Positions 1-11,277 of a stretch of DNA of 64,000 nucleotides are shown here, in pieces; position 1 is the first letter of the stretch; each line of letters opens with the position of its first letter. The stretch comes from Bugula neritina (taxonomy: Eukaryota; Bryozoa; Gymnolaemata; Cheilostomatida; Bugulidae): contig OZ037766.1 in NCBI GenBank assembly GCA_964035545.1, positions 19,309,581 through 19,373,580 of the forward strand, written 5' to 3'. The position numbers and the translations under genes are program-made. The notes beneath the pieces are model-generated. The model worked only from the letters and a program-made list of their open reading frames with translations. It had not been told where the DNA came from and ran no database searches.

Positions 1-242
1 ATAAATCTAAAATGGTGATATTGGGAGACAAATTTTATTGTAATTTGGTATCATGCGCCAGTTTATGTTGCTGAGAGCTCATAATCTTGGTTCACGTCAA
101 CAATAAAAAATCCTTCCAAGTGCACAGGCCATAGCCTCTGGAAGTCAGTATGAGTGTTGATATATATACTTGGTATGTTTTCTTTTTACCTTCAGGGTGT
201 AGTAATATAGAAATATATATCAAGTGTTGTTTCTCACTGCAG

Positions 243-983
243 ATAAATGGCAGGCAAAAAATGAGCTATGACGTTTTTCATGAAAGGATAGCTACTCCTT
301 CCAGACCCCCCAAGTATATTCCAGTGTACAATGCTGGAGGGCGAACAACTCCAAGTATTTCTCATAATGGTGTAGTGGGAGACAAGTCTTTTGTACAAAT
401 TAGTAAACCTTTCCATCAGTTTGGTGCGCAAGACTCCTTCCCTTCTTATCTATCACATTCTAGAATGGAACCAGAGCAGAAAAACAGGGGGCCTGCCCTT
501 CAGCCTGAACATTTGAAACGTCCACATAATACCCCAGCAAATATATCATCGGCAACATTAGTTGGCAAAGCACCACCATTCAAAGACGTTCAAAAACCTT
601 TATCCAAGCATCAGCAAGATTGCGATAGTCAAGCGTTGGAGACAGATGAGAGTAGTCTAACAGAAGCTACCAAGTTAGGCAATCCTCATATATTTAGTGT
701 AGTAAATGAGCCTGTTGTAAACCGAATGGCTATCAGTATACCTGCTGTTGACATGGTTAGTGCCTCATCGGTAGCAGGCAATTCTCTTGCTGATTTCCAC
801 GAGTTTGATGGCACAGTCCAAAAGGCAGAAAAGTGTATGTCCAATGATAGATTCAGTCTTGATCAAACCAATGAAAGAGCTCCTAGCATTGACTCGTTCA
901 ATGATCAAGATTCTCTTGACTTTGGGATATCAGTGGATGTATCAGGTTATAAATCTGAAGGAGATGTTCAAGGTTCTTCCTAA
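243..983 (+). CDS. terminal exon of unrecognised protein (partial gene)
   Basis: This is an open 3' exon. It follows a pyrimidine-containing acceptor (ttctcactgcag) ending at 242, enters in phase 0 and runs 246 codons to TAA at 981-983. The protein is low in complexity: rich in Ser, Pro, Asp and Asn, with no transmembrane segment, cysteine pattern or domain I recognise. It starts INGRQKMSYDVF and ends with an acidic SIDSFNDQDSLDFG stretch, typical of a disordered C-terminal tail. Earlier exons lie to the left of the window, so the identity cannot be judged. Codon use and the lack of stops over 740 bp in AT-rich DNA make real coding likely. It is tail-to-tail with the VDAC gene. Confidence 0.6.
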   Translation: MNGRQKMSYDVFHERIATPSRPPKYIPVYNAGGRTTPSISHNGVVGDKSFVQISKPFHQFGAQDSFPSYLSHSRMEPEQKNRGPALQPEHLKRPHNTPANISSATLVGKAPPFKDVQKPLSKHQQDCDSQALETDESSLTEATKLGNPHIFSVVNEPVVNRMAISIPAVDMVSASSVAGNSLADFHEFDGTVQKAEKCMSNDRFSLDQTNERAPSIDSFNDQDSLDFGISVDVSGYKSEGDVQGSS

Positions 984-2058
984 CTTTCATTTCAACTCAC
1001 CATTCTGTAGCTAGTGTATTCAATATTGGCACAAAATAACAAGTAGTCATGAAAACAACTCTTATTCAAAACAGTCATGACCATAAAATGATCTACAAAT
1101 ATTTAATTCAAATTATCTTCAGTTGCCACTTTATCAAAGTTATCTATGCAGCTTGAACACTATAAAACACATGTTTTTGTGATTCTCAGCTGTTGTTCTA
1201 AGATCCGAGCTATACTTTCATGTTAGGCATCAACTTGAGTTTTCACATTTTTGCAATTCTCTTATATGATTCAGAAATAAAATTTGCTGGAACAAATAAT
1301 TGTCTTAATCTAGACAGCTCAAAACTCACACCAATCTGTCTGATCCAATAGGAACAAAAGCTATTGCTTGAAAGCAATAAAGAGCATGGACATTGGAGTT
1401 GTCATAACTCAGAATTGCAGTCTTGGTCTTGCAAATCTGGATTATGCAAAACATATTGGATGAGGTGAACAAGCAGTTACACCCACCTTGCATATTTTAC
1501 TGATGGCTTGAAACAATAATTGTTAATGCTAGGTAGCAGATTTGATCTGCTAGTCACCATTTATTTTTTATACCCAACGCATTACATTGTGTTTTTATTG
1601 ATATTTATTATGCAAGTATAAATATATTTTATGAACTTCTTATTCTACAATATAATATAGTTCTCTCAGTTCTTTTTACACTGTGTTTCCATGACTGCTT
1701 CGAATGGATGTCCTTACAAATTAATTTGTGGTTACTTGTGGTTTCCTCGATGCAACTGATTCTGTAGAGCTTAGGTGAATGAAAAATCCATGGATATATG
1801 CTGTTGGAAAACACAGCTAATCTAAGATATGGGAAATGATGCCATGACTTTATTTGTTAGTATAGAAATCCACTAAAGTACTCTTACAATATAGAAAACA
1901 AAATTACAAGACATTATAAATAATACAAATTGCTTGTATAGCTACTTGAAAACTGTGACAATGTCAGTGCATGTAGAAAACACTTGTATGCATACAAAGT
2001 GTTGTAGTATAGAAAAGAAAAGCACTTGATGTACATAACAGGATTTCCAAGGCTTTGA
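984..2058. other. intergenic, convergent 3' ends
   Basis: No coding exon is seen. The stretch lies between the stop of the + strand gene and the stop of VDAC on the - strand, so it should hold both 3' UTRs. A minus-strand AATAAA (tttatt on +) at about 1849-1854 could be the VDAC poly(A) signal. Confidence 0.5.
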
Positions 2059-5000
2059 TCACTGTTCATATTCAACAGATAGTCCTACAGCATGTCTGCC
2101 AGTATTGAGGTTCTTCACATCCACAGAGCCTGAGAGAGTGAGACTCAAGCCTGAAATTTGAATATATTGAATACAATTACAGGGTGTACCACAAACTGAC
2201 CCTACTAATGAGTAAATTAGTCAGGCTTATAATTACACTATGTTTGTTCACTATATTAGCAAACTGACTAGCAACTAACTGAACAGCATTAAACTGACTA
2301 GCAGCAAACTGACTGATGACCTGCATATTAATGGTAAATGGGTCACTTTACTTGATTTAGTATACACTGGTACATTAGGATGAACAATTAAATTTATGAA
2401 CATATAACATTTGGGGGATTTTTATACATGCTGATTTCAAAAAATGTACAGGAAGAAAGGCCGAGAGGGGTCCTGCAACAAAAACGCCTAACACAAAAAA
2501 GAGGTTGCCAACAGTGACAAACTATAATTGAAAGATATTTTGTTTATGGCAAAAAATTGCCATATCAGCAGCTAGAAATTTATAAAATAGGCAAAAATTG
2601 AAGAGATTCAGTGAGCGCTAAATGAAGTAGTGACCCAAATAGCATTATATCTGACTAGCCAATGACTGGAGACGAGGACATAGTAATTATCTTACCATCT
2701 TTAAGCCTCTGCTGAAGAGAGACACCCATCAGGCTCTGATTAGTAACTTTCATCTTGATGTTTGTATCGTCTGAGATATTATACTTGACACCAAAATTGA
2801 AGGTAGTGGCACTAGCACCAGCTGCCCATCCCATGGTCACACCAGTCTCTAGATCTCTGCTAACTTTGTGGTGCACTGCACCCAGGAATTCTTGTCCATC
2901 ATTGCTACAAATGGTAGTAAAAGGTTAACATTGCATTATAGGAATATAGAATATTTTATATAGGATACCTTTTTCATAATTTAACGTTTCTATATTTTAC
3001 AATCAAGCTTTCTAGTGATACAAACAGTGCTTAGTAAGTATTGGACCACAAAGGCCTCACAGACACCTCTAAATTAAGTTGAAGGCAATTACACACAGTG
3101 GAATCTAGTCATCATTACAAAAGATAAAGGTACCTTCATTTGCCAACTTTTCAGCTTACCTGTTGTAGACTGTAGACTAAAACTATACAAGTATTGAACA
3201 GTAGCAGTGGTAGAGGAACTTACACATTGGCTGTAATAGAAAAGTCACCTCCATCTAAACCAAATGCAAGGTTGTTACTGATGAGTTGGGATTTTGACAC
3301 ATCGAATGCAGATTGGTACCCAGCCAGGAATCCATTGTATCTGTAAAATCAAAGTACAATGGAGCATGAGCACTATGTAACACTCAGCTCACTTCCAACT
3401 TTCTAAACTAACTGAAAATTCATACACCATGTTGTTCTTTATATAAATGGTTTGAACAATTGGTTCAGTATTTGACCAGCAGGTTACAACATGAAGAAAT
3501 TATAAATGGTAGAATCGTTACATTAGAAGTTTCATCAACATACTATAGCCCATCATCTGCAACAGTTTCACTTATCATATATTAAAGAACTTACGATGCA
3601 ACACCCGCACCACGAACGGTAGCGCCACCTGCTGAGTCTACATCCAGATTGATGTTGAGAAAATCATTTTTGTAGTTTGTTTTGAGTTGCCCTCTCTTGT
3701 TACTAAAATCATACACCAATCTTGCATTACAACATTGTTGACTATTTGTCATAGATATCCAAAAGATATCAACAATTATATAAGTCAGACAGCTCAGCTG
3801 AAAGCATATTAGTTCAATTAATTGATAAATTGAGTTGGTACTGTCTGTAGTAAGGGCCATTATTATTATTGTATTGACACCAGTTAATAAACTTACAGGA
3901 AATTTTGTGGCATACTACTTATTAGCATTTACTATAAAAGTCTTCACTGAATTGTTTTTACAATAAGATTAGGTGAGTGGGAGCTGCTGTTGTACCAACT
4001 GAGGACTGTTGTAGTACCACTACGCAATATTTATGTCTGCTATAGAGTATAGTCTATACAAGTCAGTGAATTTTATTGATTCCAATAGTGATTAATGAGC
4101 ATACTATTTGACCTAAATTTAGAAGAGCAGCTGCTGGTGCTACTAATAGTATAGACTATAGAGTATAAACTATAGAGTATAGACTAAAGATGTTAACATC
4201 AACAAAGTAGTAAGGCAGTACCACAGAATTAGGCAATTAGTAAGCAAAAGCATTTTAGCTGAAAACAAATACTCAAATGTACATGAAATTACTTGGAGCT
4301 TTCTGTGTTCATTTGGTACTGAGCAAAAGAAGCATACAAGTGAAAAATTTCTTGGTCTAGGGGTTAGAGAAAACCTCCTGCCTAGTAAGCAGGGGTTTTC
4401 TCACAGGGATGACGACTATAAACTTTCTATATTTTTTTCTCTATTGTTTCTCTACTTTGCTCCTATACACACATACATAACCACAAAACTGGGAGAGGGA
4501 GTCTAAGCCCTTCCCACAACCTACAGAATTACGTGAAATAAGGATACTTGAGCTACGGAGGGAGCACTGTACATTGATTCATACACTACATAATATATGA
4601 AACACACAGTCACAATGTAGCTTTGACAGTCACTCAAGTGTGTAGCAGAAAAATGACTTCATCAACCTACCCAGAAGAAGGGTTGAAAGAACCTTCAGCT
4701 GTGAGTTTCAGCCCTTCGATACCTTTATTTTCTAGTGAACATTCCAGTGTAAACACATTGTCTGTTGACCACTTGTCAACAAATTTTAGACCTAACAAAA
4801 CATAATATAATATGCTCAAGTAGCTCAATGCCAACATTCTGCAACCTTTGCTTCAGCTAATCTGAGTACAGGTAAAAAATTCAATTTTACTGAGTTTTTG
4901 TGCATTATAAAACCAACTGTTCCAAATTCTGTTCTTGCAGTCACTTTCTCAGCACAATTAGTCTAACTGGTTAAAAATAGATTTGCTAGCATATATTTGC

Positions 5001-7233
5001 TAGGCTTAAATATTACTGGGCCTAATAAACTGCTCACCCACAGAACCACTCTACTAATATTGACTTCCAGGAGATATATATGCAGTGTGGGGGGAGGATA
5101 CTATTGAGAGCCTAAAGTAATCACCTGGTTCATATTACTAAGCTCAATTACATACCATAATCTTTAAAACTATACTCTGATTCTAGCACTCCAAGGACTT
5201 TGCCATTTTCTGTGTTGTGAACTCCAGTGCTTTTGAACTTGACACCTGAATCAGTTGATGCTTTAGCTTCCACTTTCCAGGTGTTCAAATCTAAAACAGC
5301 ATTATGCACATACACCAAAAATTATTATCTTGAAAAGATCACTAGAACTACTGAGGCTGCCTCTACCACTACCACTGCTACTACTGCTACAACTACTACT
5401 ACCACTACCACCACCACTACTCTGAAAAATGAAATTAGACTGATTTTATTGGGATGCAACAAGCATTAAATTTTATTTCCTTAATTTATCTCAACTTGAA
5501 AGAGTATAGAATTAAAAAAGCTAGTCTTATAAGACAATCTTGAATGTATCTAAAAGTGAACAGTAAGAATTCTAATTTAAAGTTTTAGTTATAAATCCTT
5601 ATTTCTAAAAACAAAATTAGACTTTTAATAAATCTCAACAAATTACATTAAGAAACTTACGATAGCCTTTGTTGAGAATGTCTCTGGCAGATTTTCCAAG
5701 ATCAGAAAAACATGGGGGAGCCTAAATTAAAGAACATTTATTTAAAACATGCACCTGAAGTTTATCAAGTAGAATCATTGCAGACCGCTTTCTAAATTCC
5801 AAATAATTCCTACAAAATTGCCAAGTTAAAAAACATGAGAATAAACTAAGAGATATAGCAGGAATACATTTATTCACACAGACAACACTAACTCACTGGG
5901 GATTATGTGGAACTCGCAGCAAAACTAGCTCAGCAACTGAGCCAAAGCAGTTGTGAAATGTGACATCATAAAACCTATTGTGGGATTTAGAACTATACAC
6001 TGTCAGAGTGTGTAGAGTAGAAAGTTTTGAATTGCATCATTTTGAAACAATCAACATAATTGTCCTTGGTGGCTGCTGAGTAAAAAAGAAAAAGCTGGAG
6101 AAGATAAAGAAATAATAGCCTCTGGCAATGCAATTGGCAAACATGTAAAAAAATCATTGCAGAATTCCACGCAATTACACAGCAGACAGTCTTGCTAGTA
6201 TTAGTTTAAATCTAGAAAAAATTCTTATCTCAGCTTAGAGTTAGTGAAACTAGAAGGATAGCTGTGACATAACCAATAATAATTATATCTATTACCTACT
6301 ATTAGTATCAGCTGAATAAGAAATAAAAAGCAATGTAATTTTTAAATTTAATAATAATCTTACAAATACTTCAAGTTTATCTCTTAGAGTTAAAATTAAA
6401 TTATTATTATTATTTGATAGTTGTCAATTATTAATAATATTATAGCTATAATTATAGTTGTACTAACGCAGTAAATTTAATACTAATACTAATAGTAATA
6501 TTATAAGCATATACTTATAGTGATACTAAATTACTCATAGTTGTGCTCTTATAATTATATTTATGAACTAGAGTTGTTATCCAGTGATCAACTTAATGTT
6601 ATTACATTTACTTAGTCTTATAGTTATTTAATTATTTAGTTATTGCTTATTAGTTATTGGTATTGACTGTTACTTTAAGTAATACAAACACATCACAATC
6701 ACATTGAGTTTGACTTCAAGTGTAACAGTATTACTATTACTATTACTATTAGTATTAGTATTAGTAATTGAGTATTACTACTACGTATTAGTAATAGTAA
6801 TACTCAATTACTATTACTAATACTAATAGTTATGGTAAATGTAATAGTATTAGTATAACTTGTAACTTATAACTTATAAGTATTAGTATAACTATAACTT
6901 AAAGTTAAAGTAAAAGTTATTCAGTTATTTATTTATTATTCATTTTCAGTTTCACTTAAAGTTAAACTTAATCAATGTTTAACTATAAGTTTAATAATAA
7001 TACTAATAACTAATAAGTAATAGGTTAACTTAAACTTAAAGCTTTACAGTCATTACAGGTTTACTTTTACTTTTAGAATTTGAAATTTCAATTAGAGTTT
7101 ACTGTTTACAGTTTACAAGTGTTTAGTTTAAGTTATTTCCAATCATTATGATTATTAAATTAAATTTGAGCATTTTAAAGATGCTAATTATTCACTTGTT
7201 ACAACAACAACGTGCTATAATTATAATTACCAT
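2059..7233 (-). CDS. VDAC: voltage-dependent anion channel (mitochondrial porin), 8 exons
   Basis: A beta-barrel porin of the mitochondrial outer membrane that passes ATP, ADP and other metabolites. Coding exons in gene order are 7233-7231 (ATG only), 5721-5661, 5290-5156, 4791-4671, 3702-3595, 3340-3224, 2904-2696 and 2150-2059. They sum to 846 nt, giving 281 aa, against about 283 in animals. Every junction has GT-AG borders and keeps frame. Family landmarks are an N-terminal APPCFSDLGKSARD helix, KDYGLKFVDKWSTDN, GQLKTNYKND, YNGFLAGYQSAFD, a DLETGVTMGWAAG strand, and LTLSGSVDVKNLN near the C-terminus, which ends VGLSVEYEQ. The 3-nt first coding exon is inferred from ATG followed by a GTAATT donor at 7230. 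It is the least certain exon; the rest is secure. Intron 1 (about 1.5 kb) is filled with simple repeats, and another intron holds a SINE fragment. Confidence 0.95.
4347..4430 (+). repeat. SINE fragment (tRNA-like head plus shared tail)
   Basis: A tRNA A-box-like start (TTGGTCTAGGGGTTAGAG) and an anticodon-arm-like stretch are followed by TTTTCTCACAGGGATG and GACTATAAACTT. The same tail occurs on the minus strand at 50885 and, more diverged, at 52257, which defines a family. The B box seen in the 50885-51095 copy is missing here. It lies in a VDAC intron. Confidence 0.6.
6250..7140. repeat. degenerate simple repeat block with inverted repeat
   Basis: The tract is built of imperfect TTACTA, TAATAG and AGTTAT units inside VDAC intron 1. 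Within it, 6745-6779 and 6796-6830 form an inverted repeat with 35-bp arms, one mismatch and a 16-nt spacer. No coding potential is seen. Confidence 0.75.
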
Positions 7234-7877
7234 CGTGAAATCTGTGCTTAGCCTTATGGAAAAGAGGAATAACACTTCCAATTCCCGGTCAACTTATGAA
7301 ATTGAATGAGAAAATGTGATGAGACGAGAAAGCCGGCTACCTTCTTGGTCGCAAAAAAGAATGGGTAATAAGCAATGAAAACCGTCATTAAAGTACTGAT
7401 AATTTTCAAATATATAATTTTGCTTACAAAATTAAATTAATAAAAAAATTTATGCTTTAAAACAATTTAGGCTTTTCATTTTTTTCAGGTTTAACACTGC
7501 AAGATTTTCAAGAGTAGCTGACTCCAAAAGTAAGAAAATAGTTCGCATTCATTGAACTATAATCCGGTTATAGTTTCAGTTCAGTGTTCGCATTTATACA
7601 AGAATAAGAATATAGACCTATGCTAGTTCGTTTCGCTAGCTTGTTTAGAGTACACATGTTAGGTTTGTATAAAATAAAAAAACATTACCATAGGCATAAG
7701 TTACACTTTTTGGTAATTGTATTGTATGGTTTCGATTTCTTTAATATTTTCCAACTTATATTGGGTTTAATGTTTTTGTTAGTTAGTTGCCAAATGTATT
7801 TGTTAAGTTCTGTTTGATTTACTTTCTCCTTGTTTTTAATTAATGATTTGTGGTTTGCTTATCTTAGTTTGACTTTT

Positions 7878-8300
7878 AATTTATGCCCATGGGAATGTTT
7901 TTTTATTTTATACAAACCTAACATGTGTACTTTAAACAATCGAAACAAACTCTTATCAACCTGCCAACACTCAAAAAAGATCTTACTGTGCAACCATGAA
8001 ACCTTGAGACTCTGTATTTTATATTTTATCCGCTATAGTAAAGAATATCCAAATAACTACAGTGTATAGCCACCCAACAACAACTGCGTTTGTTATAAAT
8101 TATGTCTTGATACATTATGTTTTTTATATTTAATAATATTTACAAACCTATAACACCAAAGCCACTACTATATTTGTATTACGTTTTAAGTTGTGTTTAG
8201 CATGTTGATTTACATGATGTAAAAATTTAAATTCAATATTGTGCCTGAGGAGTGCCAAAAAAGCATGAAACTAATAGTAGCACAATAAATTACATGTAAC
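7878..8300 (+). repeat. left direct terminal repeat of the Penelope-like element
   Basis: The sequence repeats 10847-11290 in the same orientation. It starts in the last codons of the endonuclease (tatgcccatgggaatg) and continues through the 3' UTR to the hammerhead ribozyme. The copies differ by scattered substitutions, so the repeat is not recent. Confidence 0.8.
8237..8287 (+). ncRNA. hammerhead ribozyme in left terminal repeat
   Basis: The conserved core is present: CTGAGGA (8245-8251), GAAA (8267-8270) and the cleavage triplet GTA (8277-8279). Stem I is 8 continuous base pairs (8237-8244 with 8280-8287). Stem II is 4 pairs (GTGC/GCAT, one G-U) around a short loop. Stem III is short (C-G closing TAATA), as in minimal type I hammerheads of Penelope-like elements. 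Predicted cleavage is after 8279. All paired strands were read directly; activity is inferred. Confidence 0.85.
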
Positions 8301-8398
8301 ATCTAACTAAATTGCTCTTTTTCTTAACACACGGACGCACGCACACACATAATTTATATATATGTGTGTGTATATATGTATATATATGTATATGTATG

Positions 8399-8412
<14 letters not shown>

Positions 8413-8470
<58 letters not shown>
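8413..8470. repeat. (TA)n microsatellite
   Basis: A pure TA run follows a mixed TATG/TATA stretch, to the left of the palindrome. Confidence 0.9.
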
Positions 8471-8472
<2 letters not shown>

Positions 8473-8597
8473 GTATGCTGATTGTCAATCTAGTTGGAGT
8501 TCCAGCAAAGTAAAGTGCTCGATATCACGGGTGACAGAGCTAATATAATGTAGTGTGTTCAGATTGTTAATGATACATATATATTTTATTTAAAAAA

Positions 8598-8650
8598 TCT
8601 TACACGACTATATAGTTTCGTGCAGTAAACTGCACTCCTCAGGTGTTAGA
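8598..8650 (-). ncRNA. hammerhead ribozyme, left palindrome arm
   Basis: Mirror copy of the ribozyme at 8666-8718, read on the minus strand with identical core and stems. Confidence 0.8.
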
Positions 8651-8665
8651 CTAAAAAATTTTTAG

Positions 8666-8718
8666 TCTAACACCTGAGGAGTGCAGTTTACTGCACGAAA
8701 CTATATAGTCGTGTAAGA
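8666..8718 (+). ncRNA. hammerhead ribozyme, right palindrome arm
   Basis: The core is CTGAGGA (8674-8680), GAAA (8697-8700) and GTC (8708-8710). Stem I pairs 8666-8673 with 8711-8718 in 7 of 8 positions, with one A-A mismatch. Stem II is a strong 7-bp hairpin (GTGCAGT with ACTGCAC). Stem III is a short self-complementary ACTATATAGT. Predicted cleavage is after 8710. It differs from the ribozymes at 8237 and 11227 in stem II and in the cleavage triplet. Confidence 0.85.
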
Positions 8719-8766
8719 TTTTTTAAATAAAATATATATGTATCATTAACAATCTGAACACACTAC

Positions 8767-8768
<2 letters not shown>

Positions 8769-8827
<59 letters not shown>
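8769..8827. repeat. (TA)n microsatellite
   Basis: A TA run directly abuts the right palindrome arm and precedes the reverse transcriptase frame. Confidence 0.9.
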
Positions 8828-8835
<8 letters not shown>

Positions 8836-8894
8836 TATAAAAGCTCCTTATATAAGAAAAATAAGTTGAGCACTCTCTCAAACAGCTGAAAAAA

Positions 8895-10152
8895 ATGGAA
8901 GCAATCAATTTTGAATACTCAACAAAGAACATCGCTATACCATCAAACGAGGATTACATTAAGAAACTAATAAAAAAAACTCAACTTTTCTACCGGCGAT
9001 TAAGATGGAAAATGTTTTTCTTTCTAAACCCACAAATAACTAGCGAAAAGAAAAAAAATGGATTTAACTCAATTAAACCAACACCTCAAATAAAAGAACT
9101 TGCTAATTTTGAGAAAAAATTAATCAATCTGATACGCAATGTGAAATTCAAACAGGATACAACTACTTTTCAAAGAAAGCTCCAGCAAGACATCAGAAAC
9201 AAAATTAAAAACTCAACTACTCTTTTAGTACCATCTGATAAAACGAACAACTTTTACAAAATGGACACACACCTGTACAACAAAATGCTCCAAAACAGCA
9301 TCACCAAGACATACAAAAAGGTAAGCCAACACACAATAGACAAAATCAAAACTAAAACAAACCAAATTGTAAACAAACTAGACCTTATGGACAGAGCCAC
9401 TACAACTAGTGAGCAAGAAGCCTTCATTACACTAAAAGACCACAAAGACAATTTCACAAACAAACGAAGTTGCCGCCTTATAAATCCTTGCAAACCAGAG
9501 ATAGGAAAGATTAGTAAACAGATATTAGATCGGATAAATAACAAAATTCTTACAAACACACACCTAAACCAATGGAAAAACACCACTAATAAAATGGTTT
9601 GAAGGAATTAACAACAAACACCAACACACATTTATTTCATTTGACGTCATAGACTTTTACCCTTCAATATCACAAAACCTACTTGAAAACGCTCTAACTT
9701 TTGCATCGAAATTTGACATAATCAGCAAAGATGAAAAAGAAATAATTCTATATGCCAAGAAGTCGCTACTTTTCAACTCTGGAAATGCTTGGGGAAAACA
9801 TAGCTACAACCTTTTTGACGTAACAATGGGAGGGTACATATTAAACCTAATAACAAAAAAGCATAGCAAAAGCTTTGGCCTGTACAGGAATGATGGCTTA
9901 AGAGTCTCCGACAAAACACCAAAAGAGATAGAGAACATAAAAAAGGATGTTTGCAAAATATTTTCTGGAAATGGATTAAAAATAACAATCGAAGCAAATA
10001 AAAAAATTATTAACTTCTTAGACACCACGCTCAACCTAAACAACAAAACCTACACACCATACACTAAGCCAAACAGTTCTACTAAATATATTCATAGCAA
10101 ATCCAACCACCCACCAAGCATAATCTCCAACCTACCCTTGTCTGTTAACTAA
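8895..10152 (+). pseudogene. Penelope-like reverse transcriptase, broken
   Basis: The first frame (8895-9602, 235 codons) holds the N-terminal region and RT fingers, with AFITLKDHKDNF and RLINPCKPEIGKISKQI typical of Penelope-like enzymes. A frameshift near 9595 moves the reading to a frame with WFEGINN and the motif FDVIDFYPSI, which contains a catalytic Asp. It continues to LPLSVN at about 10150. The second catalytic box reads YRNDGL where YRDDGL is expected, so one catalytic Asp is Asn. The preceding VTMG motif runs straight into a shortened segment, which suggests an internal deletion. The enzyme cannot be functional. The frame is again interrupted between 10150 and 10320. Confidence 0.85.
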
Positions 10153-10319
10153 TGACTGTCGTCAATTTATCACCTAATGAGAAAATTTTCACACAATCCA
10201 CCTACAACCACCAAAACCTCCTAAACCAAAGTGGCTATAAACACCAACTACAATTTCTACCAAGAACACAAACAGACAACACACAACAGAAATCCCGAAA
10301 CCGAAAAAGAAAAGTTGTT

Positions 10320-10976
10320 TAGTACAATCCACCATACAGTCAACATGTAACCACAAAAATTGCAAAAAACTTCTTTAAAATCATCATTGAGGAATTTCCG
10401 AAACAGCACCCACTCTATAAAATAATCAACAAAAACAATATAAAAGTTAGCTACAGCTGCATGCCAAACATAAAACAGACCATAAATGCCCACAATAACA
10501 GAATTTTAGAGAAACAGAAGCAACAAAGCAAAACCCCCAGAAAAACCTGCAACTGCAGAGAAAAAGAAAGTTGTCCACTGAAAGGAAACTGTCAGGAGAG
10601 CAGAGTGATATACCAGGCAACTGTAGAAACCACCGAAAACGAACCTGCAACATACATTGGCCTAAGTGAAGGACCGTTCAAACTAAGATACGCAAACCAC
10701 AAATCATCATTCAAAAACAAGGAAAAAGCAAATCAAACAGAACTTAGCAAATACATTTGGCAACTAACTAGCAGAAACATTAAACACAATTTAAGTTGGA
10801 AAATATTAAGGAAAGCGAAACCATACAACACAATTACCAAAAGGTGTAATTTATGCCTATGGGAATGTTTCTTTATTTTATACAAACCCAACATGTGTAC
10901 TTTAAACAAGCGAAACGAACTTTTATCAACCTGCCGACACTCAAAAAAATTCTTACTGTGCAACCACAAAACCTAA
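10320..10976 (+). pseudogene. Penelope-like GIY-YIG endonuclease domain
   Basis: The frame is open from a stop near 10320 and includes YNPPYSQHV and YKIINKNNIKVSYSCMPN before the first Met at 10461. Next comes a Cys cluster (CNCREKESCPLKGNC) that probably binds zinc. The GIY-YIG nuclease follows: VIYQATVETTENEPATYIGL, then FKLRYANHKSSF and ELSKYIWQL. The C-terminal part has [15 protein letters not shown] and LNKRNELLSTCRHSKKFLL. This domain nicks the target and is the second half of the polyprotein whose RT half lies at 8895-10152. It looks more intact than the RT but is cut off from it by frameshifts. Confidence 0.85.
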
Positions 10977-11226
10977 AAACTCTGTAGCCTATTTATATTT
11001 TATGTATTATAGTAAATAATATCCAAATACCTATAAAGTATAATCACCCAACAACAACTTCATGCATCTGCCATAAATTGTGTTTTTACATTATGTGTTT
11101 ATTTTCTTATATATTTAATCACACTTACAAACCTATAGAACAACAAAGCCACTGCTATGTTTTCGTTACGTTCTACGTTATGTTTAGCATGTTGATTTTC
11201 TTAATGTAAAAATTCAAATCCACCAA

Positions 11227-11277
11227 TATTGTGCCTGAGGAGTGCGGAAGAGGCATGAAACTATTAGTAGCGCAATA
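11227..11277 (+). ncRNA. hammerhead ribozyme in right terminal repeat
   Basis: The core is CTGAGGA (11235-11241), GAAA (11257-11260) and GTA (11267-11269). Stem I pairs 11227-11234 with 11270-11277 over 8 positions, including one U-G. Stem II is GTGC/GCAT with a different loop from the left copy. Cleavage is predicted after 11269. The loop changes while the stems are kept, which supports a structural RNA. Confidence 0.85.

Larger units (their letters stand above)
8543..8773. repeat. 231-bp perfect palindrome carrying two hammerheads
   Basis: Arms 8543-8657 and 8659-8773 are exact reverse complements (115 bp each) around a single central A at 8658. I checked base by base along the arms and saw no mismatch. 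Each arm carries a hammerhead ribozyme directed outward. The hammerhead stems differ from those of the surrounding element, so the arms come from a different Penelope-like family or subfamily. (TA)n runs flank both sides. Confidence 0.9.

Noticed and set aside
5227-5469. 80-codon + strand frame with Thr run
   Set aside because: Antisense to a VDAC exon; the Thr run comes from an ACT repeat in the adjoining intron.
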